Below, piece by piece: positions 54,038 through 62,846 of a DNA stretch of 64,000 nt. Position 1 is the stretch's first letter. Each line of letters starts with the position of its first letter. Under the pieces are notes generated by a model that was not told the origin of the DNA, ran no database searches, and worked only from the letters and a program-made list of their open reading frames with translations. This DNA comes from Brachybacterium sp. P6-10-X1 (GTDB taxonomy: Bacteria; Actinomycetota; Actinomycetes; Actinomycetales; Dermabacteraceae), in assembly GCF_001969445.1 (NCBI RefSeq), contig NZ_CP017297.1, forward strand, positions 310,001-374,000, given 5' to 3'. Position numbers and translations under genes: made by a program.

Positions 54038-55432
54038 GTGACTCAGTACAGCCCCGATGCCCCCGCCCGCGCCCACGACTTCACGCTGTCCTCGGCCGAC
54101 GACGGCCTGGCGGCGCTGGGTGCGTGGCGTGAGTATCCGCGGGTCCAGCAACCGGTGTGGCCGGACGAGGATCGCCGCCGCGACGTCTTCGACGACCTGC
54201 GCTCCGCCCCGCCGCTGGTGTTCGCCGGCGAGGTCGACGTGCTGCGCGAGCGCGTCGCGGCCGCGGCCCGCGGCGAAGCGTTCCTGCTCGCCGGAGGCGA
54301 TTGCGCGGAGACCTTCGCCGACTCGACCGCGGACCGGATCCGCAACAAGATCCGCACCATCTTGCAGATGTCCGCCGTGCTCACCTACGGCGCCTCGGTG
54401 CCGGTGGTGAAGATGGGGCGGATGGCCGGGCAGTTCGCGAAGCCGCGCTCCTCGGACGAGGAGACCCGCGACGGCGTCACCCTGCCGACCTATCGCGGCG
54501 ACGCCGTCAACGCCTACGCCTTCACCCCGCAGGACCGGATCCCGGATCCTCGTCGCCTGTGGCAGATGTACACCACCAGCGCCTCGACCCTGAACCTGCT
54601 GCGTGCCTTCACCGGGGGCGGCTTCGCCGATCTGCGCGAGGTGCACTCCTGGAACCGCGGGTTCACCTCGGGCGCCGGGTACGACCGCTACGAGGAACTG
54701 GCCGCCCAGGTCGACAAGGCGATCCGCTTCATGGACGCCATCGGCGCGGACTTCGACTCCCTCAAGGTCGTGGAGTTCTACGCCTCGCACGAGGCGCTGC
54801 TGCTGGACTACGAGGAGGCTCTGGCCCGCATCGACTCCCGCAGCGGGGAGATCTACGGCTGTTCCGGACACTTCCTGTGGGTCGGCGAGCGCACGCGTCA
54901 GCTCGAGGGTGCGCACGTGGACTTCATGGCACGTCTGCGCAACCCCATCGGGGTGAAACTCGGACCGGACGCCTCGGTCGACGATGCTCTGCGCCTGGTC
55001 GACCGGCTCGACCCGGAGCGTGAGCCCGGGCGCCTGACGTTCATCACGCGGATGGGGGCCGGCAAGATCCGCGATCGGCTCCCGGCGCTGGTGGAGGGCG
55101 TGCGCGATGCCGGGGCGCAGGTGGCCTGGGTGACCGACCCGATGCACGGCAACACCATCACGTCCTCCAACGGGTACAAGACCCGTCGATTCGAGGACAT
55201 CCTCGACGAGGTGGTCGGCTTCTTCGAGGTCCACCAGGGACTGGGCACGGTCCCCGCCGGCCTGCACATGGAGCTCACCGGTGACGACGTCACGGAGGTG
55301 CTCGGCGGCAGCGGCGAGATCGACGAGGAGGGCCTGACCCGGCGCTACGAGACCCTCGTGGACCCCCGTCTGAACCACCAGCAGTCCCTCGAGCTGGCCT
55401 TCCTCGTCGCAGAGATGCTCTCGCGCCGCTGA
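54038..55432 (+). CDS. aroG: 3-deoxy-7-phosphoheptulonate synthase, class II
   Basis: Class II (plant-like) DAHP synthase (EC 2.5.1.54), 464 residues, the first step of aromatic amino-acid synthesis. Conserved motifs: GGDCAETF with the metal-binding Cys, GRMAGQFAKPRS for PEP, the RMGAGKIRDRLP segment and VTDPMHGNT. The GTG at 54038 gives the usual family length; no ribosome site, with TACCCT six bases upstream. Same length and place as Rv2178c. In mycobacteria this enzyme recruits chorismate mutase; no such gene is in the window. Confidence 0.97.
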   Translation: MTQYSPDAPARAHDFTLSSADDGLAALGAWREYPRVQQPVWPDEDRRRDVFDDLRSAPPLVFAGEVDVLRERVAAAARGEAFLLAGGDCAETFADSTADRIRNKIRTILQMSAVLTYGASVPVVKMGRMAGQFAKPRSSDEETRDGVTLPTYRGDAVNAYAFTPQDRIPDPRRLWQMYTTSASTLNLLRAFTGGGFADLREVHSWNRGFTSGAGYDRYEELAAQVDKAIRFMDAIGADFDSLKVVEFYASHEALLLDYEEALARIDSRSGEIYGCSGHFLWVGERTRQLEGAHVDFMARLRNPIGVKLGPDASVDDALRLVDRLDPEREPGRLTFITRMGAGKIRDRLPALVEGVRDAGAQVAWVTDPMHGNTITSSNGYKTRRFEDILDEVVGFFEVHQGLGTVPAGLHMELTGDDVTEVLGGSGEIDEEGLTRRYETLVDPRLNHQQSLELAFLVAEMLSRR

Positions 55433-55457
55433 GACCGCTCCCGCCCGGCTCGGGACC

Positions 55458-55489
55458 GCGCCGGCACGTCCCGCGGGACGTGCCGGCGC
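55458..55489. terminator. Terminator between aroG and pknL
   Basis: Perfect 15-bp stem (GCGCCGGCACGTCCC and complement) with a very short GC loop, between convergent aroG and pknL. Confidence 0.85.
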
Positions 55490-55582
55490 CGTCGTGTCGG
55501 GCGCCCTGCCGCCTGTGGGGCGCTGCTTCCTGGGGAGCGATGTCGTCCGTGCGGTCGGCGCAGGGCTCTGACGACGGGCTGC

Positions 55583-57760
55583 TCAGAACACCGTGATCGT
55601 GATCGCGGAGCCCTTGGCCACCTCGGTCCCGGCCGCGGCGGACTGCTCGTAGACCAGCCCGAACACCGGCTCGCCCCGGTCGTGCCGCACGGTCACGTCG
55701 AAACCGGCGGCTTCGAGGGTCTTCTTCGCCTCGGCCTCCGACTGCCTGAAGACGTCCGGGACCGTCACCATCTCGGGGCCGAGGGAGGTCACCAGGGTGA
55801 CGGTGTCGCCGCGGTGGCCCGTGCCGGACGAGGGGGACTGGGAGATGACCGCCCCGGCGGGGACGTTCGCCGAGTGGGCCGAGGAGGCCGCCACGGCGAA
55901 CCCGGCCGATTCCAGGGCGCTGCGGGCGGCTTCGCCGCTCTTACCGGTCTGGTCGTCGATGGTGATCGGTCGCGGACCCTGGGAGGCGACCACGTGCACC
56001 TCGCCCCCTGCCGGCAGCGCCTCGGCCTCCTGGGACTGGGAGATGACCTCTCCGGCCGGGACGGTCTCGGAGTACTCGGGGTCCTCCTCGACGAGCACCA
56101 GTCCCAGCTCCTCGACCTCCTGGGCGGCCGAGTCCAGCTCGGCGCCGACCAGATCGGGGACCGGGAAGGTCTCGACGCCCTTGGAGACCACCACCTCGAT
56201 GTTCGTCCCCTTCTTGACCGTGGTCCCCGCCCCGGGATCGGCCGCGATGACATGCCCGGCGGGGACCGTCTCGTCGAAGGTCTGCCGTGTGGTCACACCC
56301 AGATCGGAGGCGGCGAGCACGGCCTCGGCGTCGCTCAGCTCGGTGCCGGCCAGCACCGGGATGGTGCGGTCCGCCCCGGGGCCGGTGTTGAGATACCAGT
56401 CGCCGCCGGCCCAGGCGCCGGTGAACAGGGCGGCCAGCAGGCTGAGCGCGGCGAGCACGGCGACCGGGCGAGAGCGGTGCCTGGTCCCTGGCGGGAGGTG
56501 GCGGCCGCGTCGTCCCTTCGGGGCCCGCATCACGACGGTGCGCCGACCGGCATCCTCCTCGCCCGTGCCCTCCCCCCCGTCCGCGGCGTCGGTCCGGGCC
56601 GCGTCGTCGGCTCGAGCCACGTCCTCGCCCCGGTCCTCGTCGTCGGGTCCGGTCGGCGCCCCGGCGGTCTCCGCCTCGGCCGTGCCCTGCGGTGCGTCGT
56701 CCCCCGTCTGCGTGGCGAGGGACTCCCCGCCGGCGGAGGGCAGCAGCGCCGAGGACGGGGCGTCCCCGGTGCCGGGGAGGAGGCCGGCGGGGAAGGCGCG
56801 CGGCCCGCCGTGCAGCTCGGCCACGACGTCCTCGAGCGGGGAGGTCGGTCGCGGCACGTCCCCGGTGTCGCCGTCCTCGCGGGGGACGGGCCGCCGGTCG
56901 AGGACCGGTCCCGGCAGGGAGTCGGTGAGCTCGCGCACGGCGGCCAGCAGCTCGGCGGCGGTCGCGGGGCGCTGCTCGACGACCCGGGAAGCGGCCCACG
57001 TGACCAGGGAATCGAGCTCCCGCGGCAGCCCGGTCACCCGTGTCGAGGGTGCCGGGATGTCTTCGTGGACATGCTGGAACGCGATGTGGACGGGCTGCTC
57101 GCCGACGAACGGCTGACGGCCGGTGAGCATCTCGAAGAGCACCACGCCGAGCGAGTAGAGATCGCTGCGTTCGTCGCTGTGCCCGCGGGTGACGACCTCA
57201 GGGCTGATGTAGGCGACGGTGCCGAGCAGGGTCGCACTCGCCGAGGAGTTGCTCGCCCCGATCGCCCGGGCGAGACCGAAGTCGGCGACCTTCACCACGT
57301 CGTCGGGGTCCAGCAGGATGTTCTCGGGCTTGATGTCACGGTGGACGATGCCTGCAGCGTGCGCGGCCACCAGGGCCTCGAGCACCTGCTCGGTCACCTG
57401 GAGGGTCTCGCGGATGCTCAGGCGGCCCTGCTCGACCAGCCGTGCTCGCAGCGTCTCGCCCTCGACGAGCTCCATGGCGAGATAGATGCGGTCCTCGTCC
57501 TCCCCCTGGTCGAAGACTCCCACGACGTTGCGGTGCGCGAGCCGTGCCGCGGAGCGTGCCTCCCGGCCGAACCGACGCCGGAAGTCCTCGTCCGCAGCGA
57601 GGTGGGGATGCATGATCTTCAGGGCGACCACACGGTCGAGGCGCTCGTCGTGCCCGCGATGCACCGTCGCCATTCCGCCGCGCGCGATCTGCTCCTCGAC
57701 CCGGTAGCGGTCGTCGAGGAGCAGGCTGATGCCGGGGGAAGTCGACGTCGCCGCGCTCAC
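55583..57760 (-). CDS. pknL: Serine/threonine protein kinase with four PASTA domains (PknL-like)
   Basis: Membrane receptor kinase of 725 residues. Kinase domain (about 18-280): ARGGMATV P-loop (26-33), Lys48, HRDIKPEN (140-147), DFG (160-162) and a Ser/Thr-rich activation loop (172-181). A long acidic linker (about 285-425), one membrane helix (432-452) and four outer PASTA repeats (about 466-725) follow. PASTA domains bind muropeptides, so it probably senses cell-wall state. Named pknL rather than pknB because it adjoins aroG and the Rv2175c-like gene, and no pbpA/rodA/pstP genes are near. GTG start with TAGGTT six bases upstream. Confidence 0.92.
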   Translation of the reverse strand: MSAATSTSPGISLLLDDRYRVEEQIARGGMATVHRGHDERLDRVVALKIMHPHLAADEDFRRRFGREARSAARLAHRNVVGVFDQGEDEDRIYLAMELVEGETLRARLVEQGRLSIRETLQVTEQVLEALVAAHAAGIVHRDIKPENILLDPDDVVKVADFGLARAIGASNSSASATLLGTVAYISPEVVTRGHSDERSDLYSLGVVLFEMLTGRQPFVGEQPVHIAFQHVHEDIPAPSTRVTGLPRELDSLVTWAASRVVEQRPATAAELLAAVRELTDSLPGPVLDRRPVPREDGDTGDVPRPTSPLEDVVAELHGGPRAFPAGLLPGTGDAPSSALLPSAGGESLATQTGDDAPQGTAEAETAGAPTGPDDEDRGEDVARADDAARTDAADGGEGTGEEDAGRRTVVMRAPKGRRGRHLPPGTRHRSRPVAVLAALSLLAALFTGAWAGGDWYLNTGPGADRTIPVLAGTELSDAEAVLAASDLGVTTRQTFDETVPAGHVIAADPGAGTTVKKGTNIEVVVSKGVETFPVPDLVGAELDSAAQEVEELGLVLVEEDPEYSETVPAGEVISQSQEAEALPAGGEVHVVASQGPRPITIDDQTGKSGEAARSALESAGFAVAASSAHSANVPAGAVISQSPSSGTGHRGDTVTLVTSLGPEMVTVPDVFRQSEAEAKKTLEAAGFDVTVRHDRGEPVFGLVYEQSAAAGTEVAKGSAITITVF

Positions 57761-57766
57761 GGGCCC

Positions 57767-57772
57767 AACCTA
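57767..57772 (-). promoter_or_regulatory. -10 element of pknL (leaderless)
   Basis: TAGGTT on the minus strand ends six bases before the GTG start at 57760. Confidence 0.55.
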
Positions 57773-57888
57773 GGCCGTGAGGGTGCGTGAGATCCGGACC
57801 GACACACGGCGGTCGGGGACGAGAACCGTGAGATGTGTCCTCCATCCTGCGACGGAAGGGCCCGGGTGCGCGGATCCGCTCGGCATGA

Positions 57889-57894
57889 CAGTCT
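57889..57894 (+). promoter_or_regulatory. Possible -10 element of the Rv2175c-like gene
   Basis: CAGTCT ends six bases before the GTG start. It departs from TANNNT at the first base, so this is a weaker leaderless case. Confidence 0.3.
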
Positions 57895-57900
57895 GGTGTC

Positions 57901-58254
57901 GTGAACGACCTCGACGACCTCATCACCGACTGGCTGACCCTCCCCGACGTCGCGCGGCGACTGGATCTGGAGATCTCGCGCGTCCACCGCCTGATCGAGG
58001 ACGGGGAGCTGGTCGCCGTCCGGCGGGGCGACCCCGTGCGGCGCGTGGTCCCGGCGGAACTGCTGACCGACGACGGCATCGCGCGGCACCTGAAGGGCAC
58101 GGTGACCCTGCTGCGCGATGGCGGTTTCGACGACGTGGAGCTGCTGACCTGGCTGTTCACCGACGACGAGACACTGCCGGGGAGGCCGATCGATCAGCTG
58201 CGCAGCGGTCAGCGCGGCGAGGTGCGGCGCCGCGCCCAGGCGCTCGCTCTCTGA
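57901..58254 (+). CDS. Rv2175c-like winged helix DNA-binding protein
   Basis: 117-residue regulator of the Rv2175c family, which in Mycobacterium tuberculosis is a substrate of PknL and loses DNA binding when phosphorylated. N-terminal helix-turn-helix with LTLPDVARRLDLEISRVHRL (residues 12-31) and a C-terminal domain with LKGTVTLLRDGGFDD and TWLFTDDETLPG. The gene is divergent from pknL with 140 bp between starts, so the pair may share control. The GTG start lacks a ribosome site. Few Thr residues lie near the N-terminus, so the phosphosite cannot be fixed. Confidence 0.9.
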   Translation: MNDLDDLITDWLTLPDVARRLDLEISRVHRLIEDGELVAVRRGDPVRRVVPAELLTDDGIARHLKGTVTLLRDGGFDDVELLTWLFTDDETLPGRPIDQLRSGQRGEVRRRAQALAL

Positions 58255-58320
58255 CCTCGGGCGGACCCCGGACGGCGCAGCGCGGCACCCGACCCGGGAC
58301 GTGCCCGGAGCCCTCGGGTC

Positions 58321-59454
58321 TCAGGCGGGCAGTGACTCGACGTCCGTGGCGAGGTCGGCGAGCGCGGAGAGCCCGGTCCTGCCGAGCGCGCCGATCCCCG
58401 CCGCGTCCTCGAGCAGGTCACGGCCGTGGCGGGCGCGCTCGCGCACCTCGTCCGCGACCGAGAGGACGGCACCGGTCGTGACCATGAGGTCATGGGCGGC
58501 GGCGATCTGCGACGGCGCGGCATCAGGTCGGCCGACCACCCCGTCCAGCAGAGCACGGCCGGCGTCGTCCGCCGCGGCCTCCGCCCGGGCCAGCAGCACC
58601 GTGCGCTTGCCCTCGAGGAGGTCGCCCCCGATCGGCTTGCCGGTCTCGTCCTGATCGCCGACCACGCTGAGCAGGTCGTCCCGCAGCTGGAAGGCGGTCC
58701 CGACCTCGATCGCCCACGAGGACAGCCGCTCGAGCACGGCGTCGGGGGCACCCATCAGCGCCGCGCCCACCCGCACGGGCCGCAACACGGTGTAGGGCAC
58801 GGTCTTCCAGCGGATCACCGCCAGCGCCGCCTGCTCCGCATCCGGCGCGGACGCGAACCCTCCGGCCTGGTGCAGGATGTCCAGGTACTGCCCCGACATC
58901 ACCTCGGTGCGCAGCTCGTCGAACTCACGCCGGGCCCGGGCGGCGCAGGCCGGATCGCCCTCGACGGTGTTGGCCAGCTGCTCGGCCCAGGTCAGCGCCA
59001 GGTCCCCGAGGACGATCGCGACCGCGACGCCGAAGCCCTCCGACGATCCGGCCAGGCGCTCGCGGTGGTGCTGCGCAGCAGCAGCGGCGTGGAGAGCAGG
59101 CCGACCCCGGCGGAGGGGGGAGTGATCGATGACGTCGTCATGCATGAGGGCTGCGGCCTGGACCAGCTCGATCGCCGCCCCACAGCGCGCGAGGGCCTCG
59201 ATCTCCGCCGCGCCGGGCTCGCGGCCCAGCGCTGCCACCCCGCCCCAGAAGCAGAATCGTGGGCGCAGCAGCTTGCCGCCCTCGAGGTAGGAGGCCAGGG
59301 AGTCCACCAGCGTCGCCGTCTCGGGGGAGATCTCCGCGAGGCGGCGCCGACGAGTCTCGAGCTCCGCCTGCGTGATCTCCGTGATCCTCGCGACCAGGAG
59401 GTCGTCGTACTCGCGTGCACGGTCGCCGGTCGGCGGTGCCTCGGCAGTGGACAT
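58321..59454 (-). CDS. Polyprenyl diphosphate synthase
   Basis: Trans-isoprenyl diphosphate synthase, 377 residues, joining isopentenyl units for menaquinone or carotenoid side chains. GKLLRPR (60-66), the first Asp-rich motif DDVID (106-110), KT in WKTVPYT, and the second Asp-rich motif DDLLSVVGD (259-267). The residues just before DDVID are Leu-Met-His, small enough to allow a C20 or longer product, but product length is not certain. ATG with AGAGGG. Its place matches idsA2 (Rv2173). Confidence 0.94.
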   Translation of the reverse strand: MSTAEAPPTGDRAREYDDLLVARITEITQAELETRRRRLAEISPETATLVDSLASYLEGGKLLRPRFCFWGGVAALGREPGAAEIEALARCGAAIELVQAAALMHDDVIDHSPLRRGRPALHAAAAAQHHRERLAGSSEGFGVAVAIVLGDLALTWAEQLANTVEGDPACAARARREFDELRTEVMSGQYLDILHQAGGFASAPDAEQAALAVIRWKTVPYTVLRPVRVGAALMGAPDAVLERLSSWAIEVGTAFQLRDDLLSVVGDQDETGKPIGGDLLEGKRTVLLARAEAAADDAGRALLDGVVGRPDAAPSQIAAAHDLMVTTGAVLSVADEVRERARHGRDLLEDAAGIGALGRTGLSALADLATDVESLPA

Positions 59455-59607
59455 CGGCCCTCTTTCTCTTGCTCGGACACGACGATCCTCCCATGTCCCC
59501 CTGACCGTCCCCGGAGCTCTGCTCGGGCATTCCTCCACAGCCCCCCTCCGTCCACAGAGCGGCGCTCGGGCCTGCCTTCCGCAGCGACGGTGCCCCAAGG
59601 TCGGATC

Positions 59608-60765
59608 ATGACGACGAACATCCCTCCTGCCGATCCCGACCGCCGCCTCCTGCATGTCGAGGATCCCTCCGAGCTCCTCGCCGAGACACGGATCTGTCTG
59701 CGCCGGATCCCCACCGACTGCCTGATCCTGCTCAGCAGCGGCCCGGATCATCCGCCGGTGCTGACCACCTCCGATCTCGAGGAGGTGCTGGGTCCCGAGG
59801 GGTGCGATTCCCTCACGCATCACCTGGCTCTGGTCCAGGGTCGAGGCTGCACGCGGGCCCGCGCCGTGGTCGTGCTCGGCGACGGCCATCAGGCGCTGCC
59901 CGAGGGCCTCAGCGACGACGTGGCGATGCTGGCATCGGCCCGGCTGCTGCTGACGGCCTCCGAGATGCCGGGTGAGCCCTTCGACATCGACTCGGCCTGG
60001 GTGGCCGGCGACGGCCAGTGCCGACAGGTCGTCCGCGGAGCCCCCGACGGCGACGAGGAGCGCTTCTGGATCTCCCCGCCCGAGCCGCTGCGTCCGTTCT
60101 CCGAGACCTGTGCGGCCGCGGGCGAGGTCTTCACCGGACGGCCGATCCCGCAGCCACCGCGCGAAGAGCCCGAGCTCGCACGGATCGCGGGTCGCCTCCG
60201 CCTGGAACGCACGGAGCTCTCGGCCGCCTGCGATCCCGGCGAGCTGTTCGCCGCGGCCCGGAACGCTCTCGCGCGACTCGGCGCCCGGGACGGAGAGGAC
60301 GGCGACGAAGGCTTCGTGACGGACTGTGAACACGTCGCCGAGCTGCTCTCGGTTCTCGCCGTCGACCGCCTCCACTGGGAGCTCTTGGCGCAGTGCATCG
60401 ACCGCGGGAACGAGGGCAGCATCGACCGTGGCGAGCTGCTGCAGATCCTCGTGAGCGAGCGTCATTGGAGACCAGATCCGGATGTCTGTGCAGGTGGGAG
60501 CTGGTACGTGGCGCTCGAACGTCTCCGCGTGATCGCCGAGAAGGCGTGGTCGGAACTGCCCGATCCCCAGCGCGGTATCGCCCGGGAGGCATGGCGCGGG
60601 CTGACCGCATTGCTGGTGTTGCTGGCGTGGTGGAACCACCGTTTCGCGACCGCCGGCCGTCTCGTGGACGAACTGCGGGAGCGTGAACCCGGCTCGACTC
60701 TGGCACCCTTGCTGGCACGCATGACCGACACGCCGATCTTTCCGGCCTGGTGGCCCAGCACCTGA
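59608..60765 (+). CDS. DUF4192-like protein
   Basis: 385 residues, soluble, function unknown. The C-terminal part ALLVLLAWWNHRFATAGRL followed by EREPGSTLAPLL resembles the end of DUF4192 proteins of actinobacteria, and the N-terminal ELLAETRICLRRIPTDCLILL fits their start, though less well. No membrane helix or known catalytic motif. ATG with CCAAGG about eight bases upstream. Located between the divergent prenyl synthase gene and metX; metX begins 47 bp later on the same strand and may be co-transcribed. Confidence 0.75.
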   Translation: MTTNIPPADPDRRLLHVEDPSELLAETRICLRRIPTDCLILLSSGPDHPPVLTTSDLEEVLGPEGCDSLTHHLALVQGRGCTRARAVVVLGDGHQALPEGLSDDVAMLASARLLLTASEMPGEPFDIDSAWVAGDGQCRQVVRGAPDGDEERFWISPPEPLRPFSETCAAAGEVFTGRPIPQPPREEPELARIAGRLRLERTELSAACDPGELFAAARNALARLGARDGEDGDEGFVTDCEHVAELLSVLAVDRLHWELLAQCIDRGNEGSIDRGELLQILVSERHWRPDPDVCAGGSWYVALERLRVIAEKAWSELPDPQRGIAREAWRGLTALLVLLAWWNHRFATAGRLVDELREREPGSTLAPLLARMTDTPIFPAWWPST

Positions 60766-60812
60766 CCCAGGATCCCGGGCGCGCCGCACAGGGAAGCAGT
60801 CAGGAGGAGCCG

Positions 60813-62066
60813 ATGACCGTTCTCGGAGCTCTGGACCGGAGCACCGCGGCCGGCGCCTCGCAGCCACGAGCCGCTTCGGAAACCGGACCCGCCAGACAGC
60901 CTCGGCCCGCACTCTCCGCGACGGCACCGACCCACCCTGCCGAGACGCCGCCGACGGTGACGGGAGCCTGGCGGCCCGAGCACGGCATCGGGGACCGCCG
61001 CTTCGTCCAGATCGGGGACCTCGAGCTCGACAGCGGTGCCGTGATCGAGGACGCGACCATGGCGTACGAGACCTGGGGCACGCTCGCCGCCGACGGCGGC
61101 AACGCCGTCCTCGTCCTGCACGCGCTGACCGGGGACTCCCATGTGCGGGGGCCGGCCGGGCGGTCCCATGCGAGCCCCGGGTGGTGGGAGGAGATGGTCG
61201 GGCCCGGTCGCCCGATCGACACCGATCACTATTTCGTCGTCGCCCCCAACATCCTGGGCGGCTGCCAGGGCAGCACCGGTCCCAGCTCGCCGGCCCCGGA
61301 CGGACGGCCGTGGGGCTCGCGCTTCCCCCTGCTGACCGTGCGTGACCAGGTCGAGGCAGAGCGCCGAGTCCGCGAGGAGCTCGATATCCGGCGCTGGGCC
61401 CTCGTGGTCGGTGGATCGATGGGAGGGATGCGCGCGGTCGAATGGGCGGTGACGCACCCGGACGAGGTCGAGCGCCTCGCGGTGATCGCGACCTCGGCGC
61501 GCGCGACCGCCGACCAGATCGCCTGGAACAGCGCCCAGATCGCCGCGATCCGGGTCGACCCCGGATTCCACGGGGGCGACTACTACGACGCCGCCGATGC
61601 AACCGGCCCCCAGCAGGGCCTCGGCATCGCACGGCGCATCGCCCACACCACCTACCGCACGGCCGCCGAACTCGAGAGCAGGTTCGGCAACCGACCGCAG
61701 AGCGACGAGGACCCTTTCGACGGGCAGGGCCGGTACCAGGTGACCAGCTACCTCGATCATCATGCCGAGAAGCTCTCCCGGCGCTTCGATGCGAACTCCT
61801 ATCTCGTTCTCGCCCAATCGATGAACACCCATGACGTCGGTCGCGGCCGCGGCGGCACCGCAGCAGCCCTGGGGCGGGTCCGCGCACGCACCCTCGCGGT
61901 CGCCATCGACTCGGACCGGCTGTTCCCGCCCGATCTGGTCGCCGAGATGGCGCGGCACGTCCCCGACGTCGCCTGGCACGTGGCGCCGTCCCCGATCGGT
62001 CACGACGCCTTCCTGCTCGCCCATCCGGATCTGGCCGAGTGGATCCGCACCCTGCTGGACGACTAG
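60813..62066 (+). CDS. metX: Homoserine O-acetyltransferase
   Basis: MetX (EC 2.3.1.31), alpha/beta-hydrolase-fold acyltransferase that activates homoserine for methionine synthesis. 417 residues, including a 45-residue Ala/Pro-rich N-terminal extension. Nucleophile elbow GGSMGG with Ser202; Asp in DSDRLFPP and His in IGHDAFLL complete the triad. ANILGGCQGSTGP is typical. ATG with AGGAGGA. metY is not beside it. Acetyl versus succinyl specificity is inferred from actinobacterial relatives. Confidence 0.94.
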   Translation: MTVLGALDRSTAAGASQPRAASETGPARQPRPALSATAPTHPAETPPTVTGAWRPEHGIGDRRFVQIGDLELDSGAVIEDATMAYETWGTLAADGGNAVLVLHALTGDSHVRGPAGRSHASPGWWEEMVGPGRPIDTDHYFVVAPNILGGCQGSTGPSSPAPDGRPWGSRFPLLTVRDQVEAERRVREELDIRRWALVVGGSMGGMRAVEWAVTHPDEVERLAVIATSARATADQIAWNSAQIAAIRVDPGFHGGDYYDAADATGPQQGLGIARRIAHTTYRTAAELESRFGNRPQSDEDPFDGQGRYQVTSYLDHHAEKLSRRFDANSYLVLAQSMNTHDVGRGRGGTAAALGRVRARTLAVAIDSDRLFPPDLVAEMARHVPDVAWHVAPSPIGHDAFLLAHPDLAEWIRTLLDD

Positions 62067-62135
62067 GCTGGGCCGATCAGCACAGGGTGCCCACAGCGGG
62101 ACCCGGCCGGACACGTCCCGAGGGGGAGCAGGCGG

Positions 62136-62552
62136 ATGACCATCGTCGTGGGGTACTCGCCGTCCGGGCAGGGCGCGGCCGCTCTCCGCGCAGCCGTCCG
62201 CTCGGCCCGACGCCGGGGGGAGGACCTTGTCATCGCCTCCTACCAGTACGGGGAGGACGGCCAGGGGGCGCCGTCCGAGCAGGAGGTCCGCTCCGCGCTG
62301 GCAGAGATCGACGCGGAGGGCGTCGACGTCACGGTGCGTCCCCGGACGGGCACGGACATCGGGGAGTTCCTGCTGTCCGTGGTCGAGGAGGTCTCGGCCT
62401 CGCTGATCGTGATCGGTCTGCGCCGCAAGTCCCCGATCGGCAAGCTGAACCTCGGCGCGGCGGCCCGCCGCGTCGTGCTCGGCGCGCCGTGCCCCGTGCT
62501 CGCGGTGAAGGACGATCACGGCGCCGATGCGGACGCCCACGCCGGCGCCTGA
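62136..62552 (+). CDS. Universal stress protein
   Basis: Single-domain UspA-like protein, 138 residues. Strand 1 TIVVGYSPS and the C-terminal IVIGLRRKSPIGKLNLG...RRVVLGAPCPVLAVK pattern fit the family, but the ATP loop reads GLRRKSPIGKLNLGAAA rather than the canonical G-2X-G-9X-G(S/T), so ATP binding is uncertain. ATG after GGGGGAG. It lies 69 bp after metX. Role in stress not defined by sequence. Confidence 0.88.
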   Translation: MTIVVGYSPSGQGAAALRAAVRSARRRGEDLVIASYQYGEDGQGAPSEQEVRSALAEIDAEGVDVTVRPRTGTDIGEFLLSVVEEVSASLIVIGLRRKSPIGKLNLGAAARRVVLGAPCPVLAVKDDHGADADAHAGA

Positions 62553-62664
62553 TCCGTCGCCGCCCCCGCGGGTCCGTCCCCCGGGGTGCTCCCGGCACCG
62601 CGACCCCCGAGCCGGCCGGGATCCGGTCCTGGGTGCTGCGGACGCGAAGATGTCCGCGCCCCTG

Positions 62665-62694
62665 GGAATACTGACGCGGCAGGGACGTTATACT
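62665..62694 (+). promoter_or_regulatory. sigA promoter region: SigR/SigH-type element overlapping TATACT
   Basis: GGAAT (62665-62669), 17 bp, GTT (62687-62689), overlapping a housekeeping -10 hexamer TATACT (62689-62694). No good -35 for TATACT is seen. Streptomyces hrdB likewise has a SigR-dependent promoter. Leader of about 146 nt to the sigA start. Confidence 0.65.
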
Positions 62695-62846
62695 CGTGAG
62701 GCTTGACGGCACCGTGCCTTCGTGCGCCATGAAACCGGGACATCCGGGACGACGGCGGCGAGCACGATCCGCCAGCCGCGCCGTGATGACCGATCGCCCG
62801 AGTGTGGCGGTGCACCCCAGGGAGCACTGCCGGAAGAAGGAACTCT

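Noticed and set aside
60766-60812. SAM or cobalamin riboswitch before metX
   Set aside because: Only 47 bp separate the upstream gene and metX, too short for these aptamers.
58321-61887. 1188-codon minus-strand frame through the prenyl synthase and beyond
   Set aside because: Only the last 377 codons resemble a protein family; the rest is antisense to the DUF4192-like gene and metX. The real start is ATG 59454.
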